DNA of 20,363 bases from CALRGL01 sp964374035 (GTDB taxonomy: Bacteria > Patescibacteriota > Patescibacteriia > UBA9934 > GWF2-40-263): contig CAYJWY010000021.1 in assembly GCA_964374035.1 (NCBI GenBank), forward strand, positions 1 through 20,363, read 5' to 3'. The position numbers and the translations under genes were made by a program. The notes under the pieces are model-generated. The model was not told the DNA's origin and did not search any database. It saw only the letters and a list, made by a program, of their open reading frames with translations. Shown one piece after another: positions 20,212-20,363 of this stretch (position 1 is its first letter; each line of letters starts with the position of its first letter).

Positions 20212-20363
20212 TTGCCAGTGTTGAAAACGTTGAAGCGAGCTTATCTCTTTTGGTTTGAATGTTATGGAAAACTCCCTAAGACGCACCGCTATTCACTAGG
20301 TAAACGCATCGACGACTTGTTTGTGGAGGCGATCGAAATGATTGCAACGGCCGCGTTTCTGAA
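20212..20363 (+). CDS. Avd-like four-helix-bundle protein, partial at window end
   Basis: An open frame runs from about 20212 to the window edge without a stop. It reads LPVLKTLKRAYLFWFECYG, then KLPKTHRYSLGKRI, then DDLFVEAIEMIATAAFL. The pattern K-L-P-K-x-H-R/K-Y-x-L-G-x-R-I is characteristic of the Avd/four-helix-bundle family (23S rRNA IVS-type protein), which forms a basic barrel that works with DGR reverse transcriptases. The start is uncertain: there is no ATG, and TTG 20212 and GTG 20218 are candidates with no clear Shine-Dalgarno. It is divergent from the RT gene with about 30 nt between starts, so the promoters must lie inside the coding regions or be shared. Confidence 0.75.
   Translation, partial: MPVLKTLKRAYLFWFECYGKLPKTHRYSLGKRIDDLFVEAIEMIATAAFL

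Overview
The window looks like a chromosomal scaffold from a Candidate Phyla Radiation (Patescibacteria/Parcubacteria-like) bacterium. I infer this from compact housekeeping genes with short spacers, several starts without a Shine-Dalgarno sequence, a K+-independent membrane pyrophosphatase, a two-LysM M23 peptidase, and a DGR-type reverse transcriptase beside an Avd-like four-helix-bundle gene. TGA ends traR-like, lspA and comM, so the code is standard and the lineages that read TGA as Gly are excluded. A run of exactly 100 N (8048-8147) shows the window is a scaffold of two contigs.

Layout. 1-946: inverted repeat, TraR/DksA-type zinc-finger gene and lspA, overlapping by 4 nt. 947-1766: no convincing protein gene. 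It holds two tandem RNA cassettes, each made of a near-consensus promoter, a short leader hairpin, an intrinsic terminator and a 76-nt tRNA-like gene with encoded CCA. 1767-3284: comM/yifB-type AAA+ gene behind a hairpin that hides its ribosome site. 3289-5847 (minus): rnhB, LysM/M23 peptidase, zinc-ribbon membrane protein. 5886-7877: hppA. 7906-8202: large stem-loop, 29-nt tandem repeats and the gap. 8248-16125: an island of six genes I cannot assign to known families by eye, organised as two divergent units with very regular promoters. It includes a GHKL (Hsp90/MutL-type) ATPase with beta-sandwich-like repeats, an HTH protein, two coiled-coil proteins and a degenerate methyltransferase-like protein. 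16227-18623: trigger factor, inositol-monophosphatase-family enzyme, YggU/DUF167. 18674-19175: a small two-gene operon resembling a toxin-antitoxin pair. 19191-20363: DGR-type reverse transcriptase (minus) divergent from an Avd-like gene cut by the window end.

The best candidate for something undescribed is at 943-1610. In each cassette the leader contains two segments complementary to the two halves of the D-arm/anticodon region of the tRNA-like molecule just downstream (10+10 bp in cassette 1; 10+13 bp in cassette 2, counting G.U). The two cassettes differ in sequence, yet seven base pairs have changed on both sides and still pair. The tRNA-like molecules have Ser-type anticodons (CGA, UGA) but no long variable arm, and carry the alanine identity signature G3.U70 with A73. 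This suggests an RNA circuit in which a leader senses or binds its own tRNA-like product. The second candidate is the island at 8248-16125, a possible multi-gene accessory system around a GHKL ATPase.

Coordinates of genes were checked by reading start and stop codons. Family assignments rest on recognised motifs only; no database search was possible.
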